Shown: positions 8,262 to 17,078 of the stretch, one piece after another
Layout: the number at the start of each line of letters is the position of its first letter
Numbering within the stretch: the first letter of the stretch is position 1
Origin: Flavisolibacter longurius
Lineage (GTDB): Bacteria; Bacteroidota; Bacteroidia; Chitinophagales; Chitinophagaceae
Direction: 5' to 3'
Assembly (NCBI GenBank): GCA_013327885.1
Contig: JABUMY010000010.1
Coordinates: 124,001 to 188,000, forward strand
DNA length: 64,000 nucleotides
Notes under the pieces: model-generated
Database searches by the model: none
The model's input: the letters and a program-made list of their open reading frames with translations, nothing else
What the model was told of the DNA's origin: nothing
Position numbers and translations under genes: made by a program

Positions 8262-9596
8262 TTAACTCAGATTTTTCTTCACCATTCTGAAAAAACGTGT
8301 TTGTAAAAAAACGGAGGCAAAGGTCAGTCCCAGGATCAGTCCAAGCCACATACCCATGGCGCCCATCTTCAGCACATTGGCAAACACATAACCCGCAGGA
8401 ATTCCAATCACCCAATATGCAATGCCGATCAGTACCGTTGGCGTTTTTACATCTTTAATACCGCGAAGCAGCCCGGCGCCAATGGCTTGCGTGCTGTCGG
8501 AAATTTGGAAGATACCGGCCATTAATAAAAGCATGGCAGCCATCACCTGCACTTCACCATTTTTTGTAAACAATAGCGGCAACTGGTTTCGGAAAAGTAC
8601 AAACAGTAAAGCGCAAAAAATGCCATAACCTACCGCTGCCAGCACTGTGCTTTTTCCGATGCCGGCGATCTTGGGCCAGTCGCCTCTACCAAATGAATTA
8701 CTGGTACGGATAGAACCGGCTTGTGACAGTCCCAGCGAAACCATAAACGTGAAGGCCGCACAGCTCAACGCAATCTGGTGGGCTGCTTGTTCCACTGCAC
8801 CAATGGTACCGATAAGAATTCCCGTAACCGCAAACGCCCCCGCTTCCATCCCGATCTGCAAACTGCTGGGCACACCAATGCCCAATAGTTCCTTCAAGGT
8901 TTTCCGGTTCAGGTGCCACTCTGTTGTTCGCAAGGCAATGTATTGCCGGAAGTGCCGGCCCTTTACCACCACAAGCAACAAGGCAATGAACATCAGAATC
9001 CGGGTAATGAGTGTTGCCCATCCAGCTCCCACCAATTCCAACCGCGGAAACCCCCAATTGCCATAAATAAGCAGCCAGTTCAGGAAAATATTGACGGGCA
9101 TGGAAAGCAGTGAAAGGATCATGGCGAGGCGGGTCTGCTCCAAACCATCGGCAAATTGCTTAAGCGTCATAAACAGGAGCATCGGTATCAGGGAAAGCGC
9201 TATCAGGTGTAAGAACGGGATCGCATATTCCACCACTTCCGGGTCCTGTCCCAGGCTGCGTAAAAAATTTTTTCCGGCGACAAGGGAAAGGGAAATAACG
9301 AGAGCCGTTACGGCACAAAGAACAAATCCATTGAATAAGTAGTGTGAAACCGCCCTTTTATCGCCCCGGCCATTGGCCATGGAAACCATTTGCGAAACTG
9401 AGATGGTCATGCCAATGCCAAAGATGAAGGGAATGTTGACACCGTTGATGACCAATGCGGTTGCCGCCAACTGTTTGTAATCGATAGCGCCTACCATGGC
9501 CGAATCGATAATATGAAGTGCCATTTGCGCCAGTTCGCCGATGATAATGGGAAAGGCCAGCCGAAGGGTTTGCGAAGCTTCTTTGCGCAGTGTCAT
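8262..9596 (-). CDS. MATE family multidrug/Na+ efflux transporter
   Basis: The product has 444 residues with twelve predicted membrane segments and the internal two-fold repeat of MATE proteins; the first helix carries the family pattern FPIIIGELAQM and the following loop HIIDSAMVG. MATE pumps expel cationic drugs or metabolites using Na+ or H+. It closes with a basic cytoplasmic tail (RFFRMVKKNLS). It is transcribed alone; the upstream 187 bases separate it from a divergent small membrane ORF. The substrate is not predictable. Confidence 0.92.
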   Translation of the reverse strand: MTLRKEASQTLRLAFPIIIGELAQMALHIIDSAMVGAIDYKQLAATALVINGVNIPFIFGIGMTISVSQMVSMANGRGDKRAVSHYLFNGFVLCAVTALVISLSLVAGKNFLRSLGQDPEVVEYAIPFLHLIALSLIPMLLFMTLKQFADGLEQTRLAMILSLLSMPVNIFLNWLLIYGNWGFPRLELVGAGWATLITRILMFIALLLVVVKGRHFRQYIALRTTEWHLNRKTLKELLGIGVPSSLQIGMEAGAFAVTGILIGTIGAVEQAAHQIALSCAAFTFMVSLGLSQAGSIRTSNSFGRGDWPKIAGIGKSTVLAAVGYGIFCALLFVLFRNQLPLLFTKNGEVQVMAAMLLLMAGIFQISDSTQAIGAGLLRGIKDVKTPTVLIGIAYWVIGIPAGYVFANVLKMGAMGMWLGLILGLTFASVFLQTRFFRMVKKNLS

Positions 9597-9783
9597 AAAA
9601 AAAAGGGCGAAGGTAAAAAACTGTCAGAAGAAGGTGTTGAGAAATCAGATTCTAAACAGGCAGAGTCAGTCTTTAGTTAGAATGGGTTTCATCTCCGCTA
9701 TATATGAAAATATTTTTCCACAATTCCTTGCAAATTGAAGCGGGGCCTGTTATTTTGCTTTTCCATTTCAAAATCCAACAATC

Positions 9784-9912
9784 ATGAAACTGACCGATTC
9801 GCTCCGCATGAAAACCCGTCTGTTTACGCTAATCCGCCAGGTTCTTTTCACCTGCCTGTTTTTATCTATCGTAGCAGCTACGCTTTATATACTGATCACC
9901 AGCCCGGCTTAA
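9784..9912 (+). CDS. 42-residue single-span membrane protein, hypothetical
   Basis: A short frame from ATG 9784 to TAA 9910-9912 encodes a 42-residue peptide with a basic start (residues 1-18, several Arg/Lys) and one strong hydrophobic helix (about 19-40), a plausible small inner-membrane protein with its N-terminus inside. Its last four bases overlap the stop of the convergent DUF92 gene. A -33/-7 pair of Bacteroidota type can be made out upstream (TTG near 9728, TTATTTTG at 9750-9757), which supports transcription. No homology is recognised. Confidence 0.45.
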   Translation: MKLTDSLRMKTRLFTLIRQVLFTCLFLSIVAATLYILITSPA

Positions 9913-10622
9913 GATTGAATGAATACATAAATGCCGCCGGCAACCAGGGCTGCTACCAGTGTATTGCAAAAGTTTACAACGTCGTTGCTCATACGTTGGT
10001 CCCGTTCCAATGTTGCTCCCAGAACCGAATCCAATAAATTGCCCAGCGTACCAGCAAGCAATATGATAAAAAACCGACTATCCCAACCAAAACCAATGCT
10101 GTAGATCGCGGCAATCACAATACTGCCTACGAATCCCAGCAACGTTCCTTCTACACTCACCACACCATCCAACCCGCGATTATCTTCTTTTAAGGTAAGA
10201 ATATTGTAAAACCGTTTTCCATACAGGCTTCCCAATTCCGACGAAACCGTATCGGCCATTGCCGAAGAGAAAGAGGCCGCTATCATCAGGGAAAAAACAG
10301 CTTCGTATTGGGGTAAAAAAAGTGAGAGCAAACCGATAGCACTGGCAGCACCGGCATTGGCCAGTACCTGTCCAAGCTTTCGCCGGCCGCCACGCTCCTG
10401 CATCATTCCCATTTCTTTTTTTTGCTGGCGCTTAAAGCCAGTGGCCAGTGTACCCGCCAGGAAAAACAGCGCAAGCATGGCAATGCCATACCAGCCAGCT
10501 CCCAAAAAAATACAAAAACCGGTAAAGACTCCTCCAATGGCTCCGGCAACGGTTAGCTTACGGTGCCGGATACTCTCTACGGCACCAACAAACAAAAGAA
10601 TAAGGAGGAGAATGTATTGCAA
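9909..10622 (-). CDS. DUF92 family integral membrane protein
   Basis: An integral membrane protein of about 237 residues with six or so hydrophobic segments and the DUF92 hallmarks: GATLER near the end, and the DTVSSELGSLYG segment in the middle. Function of the family is unknown; some eukaryotic members act in phytol/prenyl metabolism. The start is uncertain. TTG at 10622, 10 bases after the argH stop, places the first membrane helix at the N-terminus as usual; TTG at 10676 or ATG at 10712 would overlap argH by 44-80 bases. It looks like the last gene of the arginine operon by position only. Confidence 0.8.
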   Translation of the reverse strand: MQYILLLILLFVGAVESIRHRKLTVAGAIGGVFTGFCIFLGAGWYGIAMLALFFLAGTLATGFKRQQKKEMGMMQERGGRRKLGQVLANAGAASAIGLLSLFLPQYEAVFSLMIAASFSSAMADTVSSELGSLYGKRFYNILTLKEDNRGLDGVVSVEGTLLGFVGSIVIAAIYSIGFGWDSRFFIILLAGTLGNLLDSVLGATLERDQRMSNDVVNFCNTLVAALVAGGIYVFIQS

Positions 10623-10632
10623 GCCGGATGAA

Positions 10633-11937
10633 TTACGCCGTGAATTTATGCAACACAGCTTCCATTGATTGTACAATCCTGTCGTTGCAAAGATTACTGA
10701 TACTGCCTTCATGCGTGTGTTGCAACGGACGGTCAAGCGGGTAGGCAAATTCACCCTTCTCCACCTGGTTCCCCACTTCTTTGTAGGCATCCCGAAAAGA
10801 CACACCCTGGTTCACGAGGTTATTCACCGCTTCCACGGTAAATAGGTATTTGTATTTCTCATCCTGTAAAATACCTTCCTTTACTTCCATATGAGAAAGC
10901 ATCAGGCGGCACAATTGCAGGCAGGCTTTTATTTCTTCAATCGCCGGGAAAAGGATCTCTTTGGTAAGCTGGAGATCGCGGTGATAACCCGAAGGCAGGT
11001 TATTGACCAATAGCGTCAATTCATTTGGCGTTGCCTGAATGCGGTTGCATTTTGCCCTGATCAGCTCAAATACATCCGGGTTTTTTTTGTGCGGCATGAT
11101 GCTGCTGCCGGTTGTCAGCTCCGAAGGAAAGGTGATGAAACCAAAGTTCTGGTTCATATACAGGCAGCAATCCATTGCCAGCCGGCTCAGAGTTGAAGCA
11201 ACGGAACTCAGACCCGTAGCCACCACCTTTTCCGTTTTCCCCCTAGTCATTTGCGCATAAACGGCGTTGTAATTAAGTGCTTCAAAATGGAGCAAGGAAG
11301 TTGTGCGTTCGCGGTTGAGCGGAAAAGAAGAGCCATAACCAGCACCACTACCCAAAGGATTTTTATTGGCAACATGGTAAGCCGCTGCCAGCATTTCCAT
11401 GTCATCCACCAGGCTTTCGGCATAAGCACCCAGCCACAAGCCAAAGGAAGATGGCATGGCAATTTGCAAGTGCGTATAACCCGGAAGCAAAACGTCCTTG
11501 AACTTTTCGCTTTGCCAGATAAGCAGGTTAAACAATTCTTTTGCTTCATCCTTCACAGCCAGCACCTGTGCCCGCAGGTAAAGCTTGATGTCAACCGCTA
11601 CCTGGTCGTTGCGGCTGCGGCCACTGTGAATTTTTTTGCCGATCTCGCCAATGCGTTCGGTCAGTAAAAATTCCACCTGCGAGTGCACATCTTCCACATC
11701 ATCGGCAATGGTAAACCGGCCTTCAGTAATTTCAGTTTCAATCTGCCGCAACGCATTCACAGCAATGTCCGCCTCTTCTTTCGTCATCAGTCCCACTTCG
11801 CCCAACATGGTTACATGCGCAATGGAACCTTGCACATCATAAGGTGCCAAGAGAAGATCAAATTCTTTATCGCGGCCCACCGTAAATTTTTCGATCAGTT
11901 CGGAGGTGGATGTGGTTTCTTTTTGCCAGAGCTTCAT
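10633..11937 (-). CDS. argH: Argininosuccinate lyase
   Basis: The product has 434 residues, slightly shorter than the typical 455-465. It splits argininosuccinate into arginine and fumarate, the last step of arginine synthesis. The fumarase/aspartase-superfamily signature GSSIMPHKKNPD is present near residue 280, with the catalytic Ser in its flexible loop, and the N-terminal region has the SRNDQVAVD substrate segment. It is the last arginine gene in the operon, after argE with a 113-base gap that contains tandem CACGAAT and AATATC repeats, the largest non-coding break in this half of the operon. Confidence 0.96.
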   Translation of the reverse strand: MKLWQKETTSTSELIEKFTVGRDKEFDLLLAPYDVQGSIAHVTMLGEVGLMTKEEADIAVNALRQIETEITEGRFTIADDVEDVHSQVEFLLTERIGEIGKKIHSGRSRNDQVAVDIKLYLRAQVLAVKDEAKELFNLLIWQSEKFKDVLLPGYTHLQIAMPSSFGLWLGAYAESLVDDMEMLAAAYHVANKNPLGSGAGYGSSFPLNRERTTSLLHFEALNYNAVYAQMTRGKTEKVVATGLSSVASTLSRLAMDCCLYMNQNFGFITFPSELTTGSSIMPHKKNPDVFELIRAKCNRIQATPNELTLLVNNLPSGYHRDLQLTKEILFPAIEEIKACLQLCRLMLSHMEVKEGILQDEKYKYLFTVEAVNNLVNQGVSFRDAYKEVGNQVEKGEFAYPLDRPLQHTHEGSISNLCNDRIVQSMEAVLHKFTA

Positions 11938-11942
11938 TTAAA

Positions 11943-12052
11943 CACGAATTTTTGCACGAATGACACGAATTTCTTTTACTACTGCGGTTTCCTTCTGTAA
12001 CGAAGAAACATGGACGACTACCTTAATATCCCAATATCAATATCAAAATATC
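11943..12052. repeat. Tandem CACGAAT and AATATC repeats between argE and argH
   Basis: CACGAAT occurs three times (11943, 11955 and 11964) and AATATC four times (12025, 12033, 12039 and 12047), the last running into the argE stop codon. The inverse of the second unit (GATATT) recurs with the same ~8-base period near 35856. These are non-coding, low-complexity tracts. Confidence 0.6.
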
Positions 12053-13127
12053 ATTCCCTTATAACTCGCTCTAGGATTTCGATATAATCGTTGATCCCTT
12101 GCCTGATCTCGTCGACATAAATAAATTCATCAGCTGTATGGCTTCTTGCCGAATCGCCGGGACCCATTTTCAACGCCGGGAATGGCATCAGCGCTTTATC
12201 GGAAGTTGTGGGTGAACCGTAATAGGTTTTTCCCATCGCTAATCCTGCTTCCACCAACGGGTGGTCAAGCGGTATCATGGATGAACGAAGCCTTGTGCTG
12301 CGTGGTGTCACATCGCTTTGCACGTGGCTGCGAATAATGGCCAATACCTCTTCGTGTGTGTACAATTCATTTACACGAACATCCACAATAAACTTGCATT
12401 CGGCCGGCACTACGTTATGGGCTTTGTTCTCGGTTTCAATCGACGTCACCGTCATCTTTACTGGTCCAAGCAGGTCGGAGACTTTTTCATATTCATGGCA
12501 GCAAAGCCATTCCAGGTCCATCATCGCTTTGTAAATGGCGTTCTCCCCTTCATTCCGTGCCGCATGACCGGCTTTTCCTTTTGCCACGCAATCAAGTACC
12601 ATCAGTCCACGTTCAGCAACGGCCATTTGCAGCAAGGTGGGTTCGCCCACAATGGCAAAATCAATGGGGGGAAGATACGGCAGGGCCGATTGTATACCGT
12701 TCACGCCTGATATCTCTTCTTCTGCCGTTGCGGCAAAAGCAATGTTATGTGTTAGGCCTGTTCTTGGGTAAAAATGAAGAAACGCCGCAAGCAGGGAAAC
12801 CAAACAACCGCCAGCGTCATTGCTGCCCAACCCAAAAAGTTTTCCGTCCTTCAGCAGGGGCTGGAAAGGATCATTGGTATAACCCGGGTTAGGCTTTACC
12901 GTATCGTGGTGTGAGTTGAGGAGAATGGTGGGTTTGGCGGCATCAAAATGCTTGTTCAGCGCCAGTACGTTGTTGCCTACTCTTGTTACCTCCACGCCTT
13001 TGTCAAAAAGGGCTTTGGTAAGATAGCTGGCCGTTTGCCATTCGTCTTTACTGAACGACGGCAAGCGAATAAGTTCCGACAACACCGTAACCGCCTCTTC
13101 ATGCAGTATGTCCAATTCTTTATCCAT
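12051..13127 (-). CDS. argE: M20-family N-acyl-L-ornithine/citrulline deacylase
   Basis: The product has 358 residues with the zinc aminoacylase pattern: HHD at 73-75, the bridging Asp in LGSNDAGG near 107, the catalytic TAEEE near 139 and GEPT near 165, with a dimerisation domain between about 170 and 285. In organisms with an ArgF'-type transcarbamylase this enzyme removes the acetyl or succinyl group from N-acylcitrulline rather than from N-acylornithine. The ATG at 13125-13127 overlaps the argB stop by 8 bases, indicating translational coupling. The gene is shorter than E. coli ArgE and closer to the Bacteroidota type. Confidence 0.9.
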   Translation of the reverse strand: MDKELDILHEEAVTVLSELIRLPSFSKDEWQTASYLTKALFDKGVEVTRVGNNVLALNKHFDAAKPTILLNSHHDTVKPNPGYTNDPFQPLLKDGKLFGLGSNDAGGCLVSLLAAFLHFYPRTGLTHNIAFAATAEEEISGVNGIQSALPYLPPIDFAIVGEPTLLQMAVAERGLMVLDCVAKGKAGHAARNEGENAIYKAMMDLEWLCCHEYEKVSDLLGPVKMTVTSIETENKAHNVVPAECKFIVDVRVNELYTHEEVLAIIRSHVQSDVTPRSTRLRSSMIPLDHPLVEAGLAMGKTYYGSPTTSDKALMPFPALKMGPGDSARSHTADEFIYVDEIRQGINDYIEILERVIRE

Positions 13128-13905
13128 GGATGATGGTTGTTCCGGATTCTCCCGTTAAAAGGGCGGAAAGATTTTCGGCCTTGCCGATGATCACCTGCGC
13201 CACGCCGCTGTCGAGTGCCGAAAATGCATTGTCAAGTTTTGGCAGCATGCCGGCAAATACCAGCCCTTTTTCTTTCAGCTCCTTATATTTTTCACGATCG
13301 ATCACCGGTATCACCGTCGATTCATCGTCTGCATCCAGCAGCACGCCGGCTTTTTCAAACGAATACACAAGGCTTACATTGTAAAATGCACTCATCGCTT
13401 TGGCCGTTTCCTGCGCAATGGTATCAGCGTTTGTATTTAACAGTTGTCCCTCACCGTTATGCGTGATGGGTGCCAGCACAGGAAGTAGTCCCTGCTCCAA
13501 AAGTTTAGAAAGAAGCTGACCGTTCACAGCATCCACGTCACCGGCAAAACCATAATCCTGGTCTTTAACAACTCGCTTGTGTGCAAGGATCACATTGCCA
13601 TCGGCACCGGAAAGGCCGATCGCATTGCCGCCTGCCGCCTGCAACTGCGCCACCACGGTTTTGTTGATCAACCCGGCATACACCATCGTCACCACTTTTA
13701 AGGTTTCCGCATCGGTAATGCGGCGACCTTCTACCATCTGCTGCGGAATGCCCAACTGGCCGGCCATTGCCGTCGCCATTTTACCGCCGCCATGCACCAG
13801 GATCTTCTTTCCCCTGATGGCAGCAAAAGATTTCAGGAATACAGAAAGCTTTTCTTCATTATCGATAATGTTGCCGCCGATCTTAATGACATACAGTTTC
13901 TCCAT
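13120..13905 (-). CDS. argB: N-acetyl/N-succinyl-L-glutamate kinase
   Basis: The product has 261 residues, typical for ArgB of the short, arginine-insensitive type (no N-terminal feedback helix is visible). It phosphorylates the gamma-carboxylate of N-acylglutamate with ATP. Lys8 in the KIGGN start, the HGGGK loop at 38-42 and the GRRITDAETL substrate segment are in place. It begins 9 bases after argF' and overlaps argE by 8 bases. In Bacteroides the acyl group is succinyl; which acyl group is used here is not known. Confidence 0.95.
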   Translation of the reverse strand: MEKLYVIKIGGNIIDNEEKLSVFLKSFAAIRGKKILVHGGGKMATAMAGQLGIPQQMVEGRRITDAETLKVVTMVYAGLINKTVVAQLQAAGGNAIGLSGADGNVILAHKRVVKDQDYGFAGDVDAVNGQLLSKLLEQGLLPVLAPITHNGEGQLLNTNADTIAQETAKAMSAFYNVSLVYSFEKAGVLLDADDESTVIPVIDREKYKELKEKGLVFAGMLPKLDNAFSALDSGVAQVIIGKAENLSALLTGESGTTIIHG

Positions 13906-13914
13906 GCGGCCACT

Positions 13915-14889
13915 TTATTTCGAAGTTAGTATTTCGGACAAAACAGCCTGCGCGGCCCACACCCGGTTGGAAGCTTCCAGCGTAACTATGCTGTTAGGAC
14001 CATCCAGTATCTCATCACTCAACTCCACGTTCCGCCGTACCGGCAAACAATGCATCACTTTTGCACTGTTTGTTAGTGCTAATTTTTCGTTCGTCAGCAT
14101 CCATTCCGTATCTCGGCTGAGAATTTCGCCGTATTGATGATAGGAACTCCAGTTTTTTACATACACATAATCGGCACCGGCAAGCGCTTCATCCTGGTTG
14201 TGGGTAATGGTGGCACCGTTGGTAAATTGCGTATCCAACGCATACCCTTCGGGGTGTGTTACTACAAAATCTGCTTCTCCCCAGGCCGTCATCCATTGCG
14301 CAAAACTATTGGCGACACATTGCGGCAAAGGCTTTACATGCGGCGCCCAGGTCAATACCACTTTGGGTTTGGGGTTTGGGATTTGGCGTTTGGGGTTGGT
14401 TAGCCAGGTTTCCTGTATCGTGATTACATCGGTTAAGCTTTGCAAAGGATGCAGGGTGGCACTTTCGAGGCTTACCACCGGGATGCCGGCGTACTGAATA
14501 AACTGTTTTATATACCGTTCGCTGTAGTCTTCTTCGCGGTTCTTCAGCGAAGGAAACGTGCGAATGGCAAGTACATCAAAATACTGTCCCATTATCGGTG
14601 CTGCGTCTTTTACATGCTCCACCGTTGTACCGTTCATCACGGCACCGTCTTCGAACTCCAGTGCCCAGCCTTCGGCACCAACATTAAAAACAATGGCTTC
14701 CATGCCCAGGTTTTGCGCAGCGATCTGGGTGCTGAGCCTTGTACGCATACTGGGATTTAAAAACAGGCAGCCAATGCGCTTGTTGTTGCCCAGCGTTTTT
14801 TCTTTAAATGGATTGGCTTTGTACGCCAGCGCTTTTTCCACTAAGGCATTGATGTTGTCCACATCATGAACAGAAATAAATTGCTTCAA
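13915..14889 (-). CDS. argF': N-acylornithine carbamoyltransferase (ArgF' type)
   Basis: The product has 324 residues and starts at a TTG codon (14887-14889), which gives the normal family N-terminus. It makes N-acylcitrulline from N-acylornithine and carbamoyl phosphate. The carbamoyl-phosphate loop SMRTR is at 47-51, HPLQSL near 147 and HCLPVRRN near 280. From memory, the Bacteroides fragilis enzyme has Pro90 (succinylornithine) and the Xanthomonas enzyme Glu at the equivalent place (acetylornithine); the collinear residue here is Val90, so specificity cannot be called. Compared with that enzyme there are about 8 extra residues (NPKRQIPNPKPK region, about 165-176) encoded by a TTTGGG-type tandem repeat just before the conserved VVLTWAPH strand. 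Confidence 0.93.
   Translation of the reverse strand: MKQFISVHDVDNINALVEKALAYKANPFKEKTLGNNKRIGCLFLNPSMRTRLSTQIAAQNLGMEAIVFNVGAEGWALEFEDGAVMNGTTVEHVKDAAPIMGQYFDVLAIRTFPSLKNREEDYSERYIKQFIQYAGIPVVSLESATLHPLQSLTDVITIQETWLTNPKRQIPNPKPKVVLTWAPHVKPLPQCVANSFAQWMTAWGEADFVVTHPEGYALDTQFTNGATITHNQDEALAGADYVYVKNWSSYHQYGEILSRDTEWMLTNEKLALTNSAKVMHCLPVRRNVELSDEILDGPNSIVTLEASNRVWAAQAVLSEILTSK
14356..14402 (-). repeat. TTTGGG-type tandem repeat inside argF'
   Basis: On the + strand the tract consists of about five degenerate units of GGGTTTG/GGATTTG/GCGTTTG. It is read in frame on the minus strand as a Pro/Lys/Asn-rich loop. It looks like a short intergenic-type repeat that has come to lie inside a gene. Confidence 0.6.
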
Positions 14890-14957
14890 GGTTGCTATTC
14901 TTTTTTAAGTACTGAGCTTTGTTACTACTATCATCATTCGTTGCAATCTGTGATTTG

Positions 14958-14994
14958 TTCATGTTCATTTTTCCAGTGGAAGAATGAACATGAA
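14958..14994. other. Perfect 12-bp inverted repeat between argD and argF'
   Basis: TTCATGTTCATT at 14958-14969 pairs with AATGAACATGAA at 14983-14994 around a 13-base loop, in the 128-base gap between the argD stop and the argF' start. No T-run follows on the minus strand, so it is not a classic terminator; an mRNA-processing/stability hairpin or a repressor site is possible. Confidence 0.6.
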
Positions 14995-15017
14995 TCACTC
15001 TTTTGCGCCAGGGAAGT

Positions 15018-16187
15018 CTATTCGGCAATAGCCGGAGAAGCCGACACGGCCTGCAACGCTTCTATCTCTTCTTTCAATTTTTGTAAAAATTCATCGATCG
15101 CTTCCCGTGTAATGTTCAGTGCCGGCAGCAAACGAATCACGTTCGGCTTTGCTTCGCCGGTGAATATGTGGTGCTTTTGCAAAAGATTTTTCCGCAGGTC
15201 TTTTAATTCTTCCGGAACATCAAAGCCTATCATCAGGCCTTTGCCCCTTACATTTTTTACACCATCAATTTTGGAAAGCTCCTCCATCAGGTAAACTCCA
15301 TTTTCACCAGCTTTTTCCAGCAAGCCTTCATTTTCTATCACTTCCAGCACACCCAGGGCAGCCGCGCAAGCCAGGTGGTTGCCACCAAAGGTGGTTCCCA
15401 GCATGCCGTGCTTAGGTTTTATGTGGGGCGCAATTAAAATCCCACCGATAGGAAAACCATTGCCCATGCCTTTGGCCATGGTATAAATATCGGCATCCAC
15501 GCCTGCTGTATCTGCAGCAAAAAACTTTCCGCTGCGACCATAACCGCATTGCACTTCATCGGCAATGAACAAAGCACCACTCTCCGTACAGGCAGTACGA
15601 ATGGCTTGTAAAAAGCTATCCGTTGCTACGTTGATACCACCAACTCCCTGGATCGTTTCAATGATAACTGCAGCCACCTCGCTTCCCCTCTCCGCAAAAA
15701 AATTGCGAAATGCTTTTTCATCGTTGTACGGAAGAAAATGAACATTGCCGGTTTCATTCACTGGGGCTACAATGGAAGGATTATCGGTTGCTGCTACCGC
15801 TAACGATGTACGGCCATGAAATGCCTTTTTAAACGCTACGATCAACTTTCTTCCGGTATGAAAAGATGCCAACTTCAGGGCATTCTCATTGGCTTCGGCC
15901 CCGCTGTTGGCCAAAAAAAGTTGGTAATCGTCCTTACCGGAAACGGCTCCCAGTTTTTGCGCCAGTTCTTTTTGAATCGGAATTTCCACCGAGTTGGAGT
16001 AAAAAGCGATGTTGTTCAACTGCTCTTCGATCCGTCGTACCCAGTGCGGGTGTGTATGCCCGATAGAAATAACGGCATGACCACCGTAAAGATCCAGGTA
16101 AGAGGTTCCCTTGTCATCCCAAACCGTTGTGCCTTCGGCTTTCACGATGTTGATGGGATTGATGGGATAAACGTCGAAGAGTTTCAT
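15018..16187 (-). CDS. argD: Acyl-ornithine aminotransferase, class III PLP enzyme
   Basis: The product has 389 residues from the ATG at 16187 (MKLFDVYP); the codon 9 bases upstream is TTG and less likely. It converts N-acylglutamate semialdehyde and glutamate to N-acylornithine and 2-oxoglutarate. The class III aminotransferase features are visible: NSGAEANE at 94-101, the cofactor-ring Asp210 in ADEVQCGYGR, and the Schiff-base Lys239 in MAKGMGNGFP. It lies between proC and argF', with 77 bases before it and a 128-base gap after it that holds a strong inverted repeat. Confidence 0.95.
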   Translation of the reverse strand: MKLFDVYPINPINIVKAEGTTVWDDKGTSYLDLYGGHAVISIGHTHPHWVRRIEEQLNNIAFYSNSVEIPIQKELAQKLGAVSGKDDYQLFLANSGAEANENALKLASFHTGRKLIVAFKKAFHGRTSLAVAATDNPSIVAPVNETGNVHFLPYNDEKAFRNFFAERGSEVAAVIIETIQGVGGINVATDSFLQAIRTACTESGALFIADEVQCGYGRSGKFFAADTAGVDADIYTMAKGMGNGFPIGGILIAPHIKPKHGMLGTTFGGNHLACAAALGVLEVIENEGLLEKAGENGVYLMEELSKIDGVKNVRGKGLMIGFDVPEELKDLRKNLLQKHHIFTGEAKPNVIRLLPALNITREAIDEFLQKLKEEIEALQAVSASPAIAE

Positions 16188-16264
16188 CTTGAACAATTTT
16201 CGTTTATGGGTGAATAAAGAATCCTTTTTGCAGTCGAAGCCTTGATGGCCACCGCATTTATTGC

Positions 16265-17068
16265 TTACGACTCTTTGTACAAATTGTTAGCAATGTTATA
16301 TGACAATCGTATCCCCTTGATGAGGGCCGAGCTCAATCCTTGGTGTTCCATTTCGTTCAGGCCTGCAATAGTGCAGCCTTTTGGCGAGGTTACTTTGTCG
16401 ATCTCTTCTTCGGGATGGGTGCCATTTTCGATCAGCAACTTGGCAGCACCATAAGCCGTTTGTGCTGCAATCTTCAGCGCATCATGCGCATGAAAACCAA
16501 TCTCCACGCCACCCTGAGACGCCGCACGAACCGTTCGCAGGAAGAAAGCAATGCCACAGGCACAAAGCGCTGTTGCCGCACTCATCATGTCCTCGGTGAT
16601 CCAAATGCACTGACCCATGGTGTCAAATATCGTTTGCACCATCGCCTTGTCTTCATCGGTGGCGTTTACCGCCGAAAGACAGGTCATGCTGGCCCGTACC
16701 CGCATGGCCGTGTTAGGCATGGCCCGAACGATGCGAAGGTCGGCGCCAAGCCGGTCGCGAAACACTTGCGTATGGGCACCCGTTACCACCGAAACAACTG
16801 TTTGTGTTTGCAGGTTAATGCTATCACTTACCTGTGAAAGAGCCGTATCTAATTGTTGTGGCAGTACGCAGATAAAAATGGCATCGGCACCCTGCACAGC
16901 TTCTGCATTGTTCAAACTTATGGTGTAACCGCGATTTTTAAGTTCTTCGGAAAGCGCCGGTGTTCGTTTGGTGATGGTGATATCGGAAGGTGCGCAACGG
17001 CCCGATTGCACCAGGCCTTCCGCCAGTGCAAGCCCGATATTGCCGCCGCCGATGATGGTTGCCTTCAT
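16265..17068 (-). CDS. proC: Pyrroline-5-carboxylate reductase
   Basis: The product has 267 residues, the normal ProC length. It reduces pyrroline-5-carboxylate to proline with NAD(P)H. The N-terminal Rossmann motif GGGNIGLAL is at 7-15, and the C-terminal dimer domain carries a LRxxVxxxxxGG-like helix and the VTSPKGCT segment that closes the active site. Its place inside the arginine operon, 10 bases after argC, is typical of Bacteroidota and ties proline and arginine synthesis, both drawn from glutamate, to the same transcript. Confidence 0.93.
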   Translation of the reverse strand: MKATIIGGGNIGLALAEGLVQSGRCAPSDITITKRTPALSEELKNRGYTISLNNAEAVQGADAIFICVLPQQLDTALSQVSDSINLQTQTVVSVVTGAHTQVFRDRLGADLRIVRAMPNTAMRVRASMTCLSAVNATDEDKAMVQTIFDTMGQCIWITEDMMSAATALCACGIAFFLRTVRAASQGGVEIGFHAHDALKIAAQTAYGAAKLLIENGTHPEEEIDKVTSPKGCTIAGLNEMEHQGLSSALIKGIRLSYNIANNLYKES

Positions 17069-17078
17069 ATTCGTAAGC

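Noticed and set aside
8248-8270. GAGTTAACTC palindrome between the GNAT and MATE genes
   Set aside because: It spans the two stop regions, is short, and has no T-run; chance is likely.
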